DNA of 64,000 bases from Dehalococcoidia bacterium (GTDB taxonomy: Bacteria > Chloroflexota > Dehalococcoidia > Lucifugimonadales > UBA3495). The number at the start of each line of letters is the position of its first letter. The first letter of the stretch is position 1. The notes under the pieces are model-generated. The model saw nothing but the letters and a program-made list of their open reading frames with translations. It was not told the DNA's origin and made no database searches. This document shows positions 59,073 to 64,000 of this stretch, piece after piece. The stretch covers positions 1 to 64,000 of the forward strand of contig JAJEIA010000008.1 in NCBI GenBank assembly GCA_022823505.1, read 5' to 3'. The position numbers were made by a program, and so were the translations under genes.

Positions 59073-61889
59073 TTACTGCGACGTGCATGACAGCGGCGTG
59101 TGGTTCACGTGAAAGGCGGCATGTGCCGAGTTGCAGCTGCTGTCGTTACTGTGTTCCTTGTCCGAATAATTCGGGTGTTTGTGGTCACGCATCCGCGTTT
59201 TGGTCCACATCCTTCCGCGACCATCCGCGTCCGCCGGGTCTATCGAGTTGATCAGACTTTCCTGTAGACATCCGACCGTGCTGCCCCAGTAACCGCCGCC
59301 TTTGTCATGCGAATGCCCTTCCCACGTGCCGGCCCCGCACGTTCCGTACACTTCGATTTCGTAACAATCTCGGATGCTGTTCGGATCCGTGCAGTCCACG
59401 ACATCGTCGCTGCTGCCGCCAGCACCGTTCCCGTTGCTGTCGGACGGAGTTTCGCTGGGTGGGAGTTCAACACGTTGCTGCGATGTAGCGGGATCGGTCT
59501 GGACAGCCATGGCGGGTGACCAGGCGCTCATTCCCACCGCGTTGCACGCCGCCACCGCCACCGAGTAGCCGGTGTTAGCGTCCAGTCCGGTTAGCGAATG
59601 GCTCATTCCGGTCATCACCTTTACCGTGCCTTCCATACCTCCCGGAGGCGTGTGTAGGATGGCGTACATCTTGATCTCCGACTCGCCATGGTCCGACGGG
59701 GCGGACCATTGCACGGTGAGCGAGTACGGGCCGTCGACGGTGACGGTCGGCGCGCCGGGCGTACCGGGTGTTCCGGTGCTGCCAGCCTGTGCTACGCCGC
59801 ACCAGGCATTGTTGGTTTCGCCGATGATGTTGGTGCCTGGTGTGCCCGTCGTGTTTTGAGTCGTAATTGTCGCCCCTGGCGACCAATTGCCGAACCCTAC
59901 GTCATTGCAGGCCGAGACCCTGATCTCGTAGATGGTGTTGGCCGCCAGACCCTGTAGGATTTCGCTTGAACCACCAACGTCAACCAATTGGCGGGTCCCG
60001 TCGGTCGGCACATACATGATGGAGTAACCGAGGATCTCGGAGCCGTTATCGTTGGGTGCAGTCCACTCAACGCCGACCCGCGCGTTGTCCTGGGTCACGA
60101 TCAGGGTGGGAGCCGTCGGTCGGTCCGGCGTCCCGGTGCTGCCACGGTCAGCGTCGCCGCATTCGCTGGTACCGGTAACAGTGCTGCCGTCGTTGCCGTT
60201 ATTACCGTCGTTGCCGTTGGTGCCGCCGTTGCCGTTGGTGCCGCCGTTGCCGTTATTTCCCCCGTTATTGCTGGCCGGAGTGGACGCGGCAGACGACCAA
60301 TCGCCGTAGCCGGTGGCATTGCACGCGGCAACGCGCACGTGGTACTGCGTGTCGGCGGTCAGGCCCGTGAGCGTCGTGCTGGTGGCGGTGGAGTCGGTCC
60401 AACGGCCCGACCCGCCGTCCGGTTCGTAGTGGATCGCGTAACGAAGAATGGCCGACGAGCCCTGGCTGGGCGCGGTCCACGTGACGGTGATTGAGGTTGT
60501 GCTCACCACGGTCAGGATAGGCTGAGCCGGGGCTGAGGGAGTTCCGGTGCTGCCCGGCGCTGCGTCACCGCAAGTGGTGCTTCCGCCGTTGTTGCCGTTA
60601 TTCCCGTTGTTGGAAGAACTGACCGTGCCCGACAGCATAGTGCCCGGGGACCAGCCGCCCCAACCGGCGGCGTTGCACGCGGCCACCTGGACCAGGTATT
60701 CGGTGCCCGCGGTCAATCCGGTGATGATCTCGCTCACGCCGTTCCCGGATACTTCGGTGCCAGTCCCGCCCGATGGCGTGTACCGGATGGCGTAATCAAG
60801 AATGGGTGACCCTCCGTTATCCGGAACGGCCCATCCGACGAAGGCTTGCGTGTCAGACCTTCTCTCAACGGTGGGCTGGGTCGGTGCGGCCGGAGTTCCG
60901 TCAGTGCCCCGGCCGGCGATGCCGCAACCGGAGTTGGTGGTGCTGCCCACAGTCACGCCGGCGCCGCCGTCACCGGCGGAGCTGGAAGTGGTGATGGTCG
61001 CGCCGTCGGACCAGTTGCCAAATCCCACCGAGTTGCACGCCGCCACGCGGATTTCGTAAGTGGTTCCCAGGCTCAGCCCGGTCAGGATCTCGCTGATTCC
61101 ACCGGCGCTGACTTTGGTGCTGTCGCCGCCCTGCACTGTGTACATGATGGCGTAGTGCAGGATCGGGTTGCCATTATTCGCGGGAGCGGCCCACCCGACG
61201 CCGACTGACGTCGCCACCACAGTCCCGGTGAGAGTGGGCGCATCAGGAGCCCCGGGAGTTCCGGAGCTGCCCATGTTTGCATTCCCGCACCCGGGGTATT
61301 GCCCGGAGCCGTGCCAGTTGCCGCTGCCACCGCCCGTACCGCCGCTTCCGCTTTCTCCTGACCCGCCGCCGCTTCCGCCTGTTCCACCGCCGCTGCCGCC
61401 CGTGCCCGGCGTGCTGCGGCCGCCCGTTCCCGATGACCCGGAGTTGGCGGAATTGGAGATGTCAGGCTCGGATTCGTTGGGGAAATCGATTTGTGTGGGA
61501 GGGTCGCGGTCCTCGGTTTCCTCGGGACCCCGCACGATGAGATAGCAGACCTTGCTCGGTTGGTCGGTGACATAGCCAGCATCGTGTTCGTCCGATGCCG
61601 GATACGCGCGGACCAAAGAGTAGCCGTTGTCGTCGACGCTGCGGATGATGTACCACTCGACGCCATTGGCGTCGGTATGGAACCCCTCGAACGAGCCGCC
61701 CCCGTAGTCCGTTTCCAGGACGGTGTCGTCGTTCTCAACCACTGGCCAGTCGGCGGGGCACGCCGGAAGATTGGCACCGTGGCCGGTGTCAGTGGAGGCC
61801 AACACCGCCAGCGCGAGGGCCACCCCCACCGCGACTATCAGCGGGAGTTTGTACCTCTTGGATCTGATGACAGCCACTTCAGCATCCAC
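59073..61889 (-). CDS. Surface protein with five fibronectin type III domains
   Basis: The 938-residue protein starts at GTG 61889 with a signal-anchor-like segment (YKLPLIVAVGVALALAVLAS). A Gly/Ser-rich stretch follows at about 150-200. Then come five FN3 domains, each with W-x-(V/A)P near the start and a YEIRVAACN / YLVQVAACN-type end strand. Linkers hold repeats such as CG-x-A...GSTGTP, giving one linker Cys and one ACN Cys per repeat. One linker has several NGN/NDG copies encoded by a short DNA repeat near 60190-60270. The C-terminal 120 residues are Cys- and His-rich (SHDKGGGYWGSTVGC; HAAFHVNHTPLSC). It is likely a secreted adhesin or scaffold. Confidence 0.85.
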   Translation of the reverse strand: MDAEVAVIRSKRYKLPLIVAVGVALALAVLASTDTGHGANLPACPADWPVVENDDTVLETDYGGGSFEGFHTDANGVEWYIIRSVDDNGYSLVRAYPASDEHDAGYVTDQPSKVCYLIVRGPEETEDRDPPTQIDFPNESEPDISNSANSGSSGTGGRSTPGTGGSGGGTGGSGGGSGESGSGGTGGGSGNWHGSGQYPGCGNANMGSSGTPGAPDAPTLTGTVVATSVGVGWAAPANNGNPILHYAIMYTVQGGDSTKVSAGGISEILTGLSLGTTYEIRVAACNSVGFGNWSDGATITTSSSAGDGGAGVTVGSTTNSGCGIAGRGTDGTPAAPTQPTVERRSDTQAFVGWAVPDNGGSPILDYAIRYTPSGGTGTEVSGNGVSEIITGLTAGTEYLVQVAACNAAGWGGWSPGTMLSGTVSSSNNGNNGNNGGSTTCGDAAPGSTGTPSAPAQPILTVVSTTSITVTWTAPSQGSSAILRYAIHYEPDGGSGRWTDSTATSTTLTGLTADTQYHVRVAACNATGYGDWSSAASTPASNNGGNNGNGGTNGNGGTNGNDGNNGNDGSTVTGTSECGDADRGSTGTPDRPTAPTLIVTQDNARVGVEWTAPNDNGSEILGYSIMYVPTDGTRQLVDVGGSSEILQGLAANTIYEIRVSACNDVGFGNWSPGATITTQNTTGTPGTNIIGETNNAWCGVAQAGSTGTPGTPGAPTVTVDGPYSLTVQWSAPSDHGESEIKMYAILHTPPGGMEGTVKVMTGMSHSLTGLDANTGYSVAVAACNAVGMSAWSPAMAVQTDPATSQQRVELPPSETPSDSNGNGAGGSSDDVVDCTDPNSIRDCYEIEVYGTCGAGTWEGHSHDKGGGYWGSTVGCLQESLINSIDPADADGRGRMWTKTRMRDHKHPNYSDKEHSNDSSCNSAHAAFHVNHTPLSCTSQ

Positions 61890-62226
61890 ACAAGGGCGCG
61901 ATATTCGGCCCGGTTATGGTCCAATTCGTTGGCATTTCATTTGGTAACAACCGGCGCACAAGACATCACATATCGTGACGCTCATCATTATTTTACGTTT
62001 CTTGTATTTCGACCACACTCGGCGAACAGGACGTATTTGGCGAATATTTCGCTGACATGGGTTTGATCGTACGGAGCCATGAGGCCGCCGCGAGCGATAC
62101 CGCGGATGTTGCGAGAAAACTCGCGGTACCGATCCCAATGTCCTTGACACCGGAATCGACCCATCCCAACGATGGCGGTGTAAACCGAGCGCCGCACCGA
62201 TTGGACCTGTAAAGAGGCCGCCCGCC
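61890..62226. other. Gap with one weak minus-strand frame
   Basis: A frame at 61988-62197 on the minus strand would encode 69 residues with no recognised domain and no clear ribosome site. It may be the remains of an older gene. The stretch is AT-richer than average around 61930-62010 and may hold the promoter of the FN3 protein gene. Confidence 0.35.
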
Positions 62227-62229
62227 TTG

Positions 62230-62640
62230 AATATCACCGGGATCCGGTTGGCTATGCGGCGGTTACGGCCGCAGCCTGCCTGGCCGACGCCGCCCGCCCG
62301 GGGCTCCGCGTCAACACAGAAAGCGATCGCATTGCTCAACTGCCGTCCGGAACGCCCAGCGCCTGCGATCCTGAACCGATGGACATCCCCCGCCGGCATC
62401 CCCCGGCGTCGGTGCGACCGGTGGACAACACGCTGGCGGTTGCCAAACAGGCGCAGGCCCTCGTCCTGGTCTCGGAGTTGTCAGAGCTCGTTGACGCCAA
62501 CTGGCAGGACGTGGCCCGCTGCATGACCTCGCCCCGGTTCGTATTCGATGGGCGCAGCGCCCTGCACGGGGTGGAGATGTATCGGCTGGGGTTGCACTAC
62601 GTCGGCGTGGGGCGAAACGCCAGCGGCCCGGGACTTGACC
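62230..62640 (+). pseudogene. Remnant of UDP-glucose 6-dehydrogenase (C-terminal part)
   Basis: The plus-strand frame carries ACDPEPMDIPRRHPPASVRP, then AKQAQALVLVSELSELVDANWQDVARCMTSPRFVFDGR and YRLGLHYVGVGR. These line up with the UDP-binding C-terminal domain of UGDH (pattern ADALVLVTEW ... VFDGRN ... YYGIGR). The N-terminal Rossmann and catalytic parts are missing, and the frame runs on into the antisense of the next gene. Upstream codons (DPVGYAAVTAAACLADAARPG) do not match UGDH. It is a decayed fragment, probably left by a rearrangement. Confidence 0.7.
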
Positions 62641-62725
62641 CAGGCCGTCTAGAGAGCGCGTATCCGGCGGCCAGTTCCAGCGTAACGAGGAGTTTACGGA
62701 AACCGGACGCCGAAAACTCTGTTGA

Positions 62726-64000
62726 TCATCCGCCAGGTCCGTTGACCGTGGCCGTTGTGGTATTGGACAGCATCCTCCCGCCTGGGGTGCAAATCGCGCC
62801 GTTGGCATTGCAGTCCGTGGTGGCGGGCAAGGTGATGGTCACGTCGCCGTTGCCGTCCGGTCGGACGGTGATCTCCCAACGCATGTTATTGGGCGGGTCC
62901 AGGCGGCGGGCTTTGACCACGTTGCCGCCGGACACCGTGAACGCGGAATCCCGCAGGGTACGGTAGCTCAGACCAGCGATATTTTCGCTGAAGCGCAACT
63001 CGAAGGTGAAAGCACCGGCGCTGCGGCGGGACGTGGGCGTGTCCCTGAACTGGGACGTCAGCGACGACCGAACCGTGTCCGTAGCGTTGCTGGTCAGCGA
63101 TTCTTCGTAACCCGCGTCGTCGGTGAAATCCACCCGCACCTTGATGGTCTTGCCCACGTCGGCAGATTGAAGGGTGTATCCGTTGCCTGTGGCATTCCTG
63201 ATGTCGGTTTCAGAAGTTCCGTCAACTCGGATCCACTGGTAGGCGAACGTGGCTCCGTCCAGACCGTCCGCGTCGGAGATGCCCGATGTGGACACGGTAA
63301 GGGTCTGGTCTATCTCGGTAATGCCTCCAATGGTTGGCGCGCCGGTTGCCTCATCGTTGCGAATGGTGATAACCGCACCGGGGTCGGTGGTACGGAGCGT
63401 GGTGCCTCCGGCGCGCATGATGACGAGGTTGTCCTCCCGGTCGTGGATGATGTTGGAGTTGGTCATGACGCCGTTGAATTGGGAGTAGACCGCGGTGATC
63501 CGTTTTGGCGGGTCGATGTTGCTGCCCTCGTCGGGCGGGCTGAGCGCGACCTCAAACACCGGTATGTCATGGGGTTTGATGACCCCTCCGCCCAGGATCG
63601 CGAGCATCGACTGGTATAAATCACCGCGTGGGTTGAACTTCGGGTTTTCGCCGTCATCCAGGGGGAACTTCAGGGACCCCATGTAGGTTTCCACGTCGTT
63701 GGGATCCGTGATCCACATGCCGAACCATCGTCCGTCCGCATCGTTTTCGCTCCCATCGTGGGCGATGCGGACCGTGTAGTCGCCGACGCCCCAGTCGTAG
63801 GGCTTGCGGATGCTGATGAAGTCGCCCAGAATCGTTCCGGTCACGACCCACCCATCTTCAGTGGGGCGGGCCAGTGTCTTGTCGTGGGTCCCCCAGCGGT
63901 TGAATACGATACCCTTGCCTTCGGAGCCATCGGTGTCCGGATCGTCCAGGTCGGTGCGGATCCCAAACCCGACGCGGGTGTCGCCGATGCTGCTCCATCC
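62726..64000 (-). CDS. Surface protein with Ig-like/SwmB-type repeats (N-terminus outside window)
   Basis: The frame is open to the window edge, with 424 residues visible. The central part has PTIGGITEIDQTLTVSTSGISDADGLDGATFAYQWIRVDGT and SADVGKTIKVRVDFTDDAGYEESLTSNAT, the bacterial Ig-like repeat found in large surface proteins. The C-terminal block FTFELRFSENIAGLSYRTLRDSAFTVSGGNVVKARRLDPP ... TTDCNANGAICTPGGRMLSN is a recurrent surface module with two Cys. The preceding part (RIAHDGSENDADGRWFGMWITDPND) is unusual. It is likely secreted and interacts with the matrix or other cells; size and anchor are unknown. Confidence 0.8.
   Translation of the reverse strand, partial: GWSSIGDTRVGFGIRTDLDDPDTDGSEGKGIVFNRWGTHDKTLARPTEDGWVVTGTILGDFISIRKPYDWGVGDYTVRIAHDGSENDADGRWFGMWITDPNDVETYMGSLKFPLDDGENPKFNPRGDLYQSMLAILGGGVIKPHDIPVFEVALSPPDEGSNIDPPKRITAVYSQFNGVMTNSNIIHDREDNLVIMRAGGTTLRTTDPGAVITIRNDEATGAPTIGGITEIDQTLTVSTSGISDADGLDGATFAYQWIRVDGTSETDIRNATGNGYTLQSADVGKTIKVRVDFTDDAGYEESLTSNATDTVRSSLTSQFRDTPTSRRSAGAFTFELRFSENIAGLSYRTLRDSAFTVSGGNVVKARRLDPPNNMRWEITVRPDGNGDVTITLPATTDCNANGAICTPGGRMLSNTTTATVNGPGG

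Overview
The window is GC-rich, densely coded DNA from a bacterium. Gene content suggests a Chloroflexota lineage of the Dehalococcoidia/SAR202 type: a reductive-dehalogenase-like Fe-S protein, many single-copy oxidative enzymes for unusual organic carbon (extradiol dioxygenases, HpaB-type monooxygenase, GMC and fumarate-reductase-type flavoproteins), a GreA with a recombinase-like N-terminal domain, and cell-surface repeat proteins. The taxonomic call is inference from content. No rRNA, tRNA, CRISPR array or intact insertion sequence was seen.

Layout. 1-6.5 kb: Fe-S dehalogenase-like protein (cut by the window edge), metallo-beta-lactamase, thioredoxin-reductase-like flavoprotein, two tandem LigB-like dioxygenases, and a PIN/AbrB-type toxin-antitoxin pair. 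6.5-10.3 kb: a thiamin unit with promoter, TPP riboswitch, attenuator terminator, sodium-solute symporter and thiC. 10.4-13.7 kb: a unit with a strong promoter, a long structured leader, panD and three SAM-dependent methyltransferases. 13.8-21 kb: SprT-like protease, quinone oxidoreductase, DUF1989 protein, GreA fusion, a peroxiredoxin with an in-frame UGA at the peroxidatic position, MBL/beta-CASP nuclease, threonine synthase and a NYN nuclease.

21-37.5 kb: enoyl-CoA hydratase, ATP sulfurylase, MaoC-like protein, aminotransferase, GMC and FAD oxidoreductases, nuclease-like accessory genes (coiled-coil protein, wHTH plus Uma2), two MFS transporters, galU and an acyl-CoA dehydrogenase. 37.5-41.7 kb: a two-gene HTH/membrane-protein operon under a promoter with an SOS-like operator, then ruvX and alaS. 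41.9-52.4 kb: more catabolic enzymes (CMD, SIS, ACMSD-like amidohydrolase, VOC, GMC, LigB-like, HpaB), broken by a lower-GC two-gene insertion (DUF4365 plus an unknown protein) and a DUF4160/retropepsin-DUF2442 pair. 52.5-58.3 kb: a five-gene minus-strand operon (epimerase, two NodB-type deacetylases, arylsulfotransferase-like protein, amidohydrolase). 58.6-64 kb: a lipoprotein, a five-FN3 surface protein, a decayed UDP-glucose dehydrogenase fragment and the end of a second surface protein.

How the genes fit together: most of the catabolic genes look like one- or two-gene units for oxidising and ring-opening diverse organic molecules, with MFS and SSS carriers for uptake. The leading candidates for new biology are the putative selenocysteine peroxiredoxin, the panD-methyltransferase operon (possibly making N-methylated beta-alanine), the DUF4365 two-gene island and the SOS-like HTH/membrane operon. 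Short interspersed palindromes built on GGGGCGA...TCGCCCC recur between genes.
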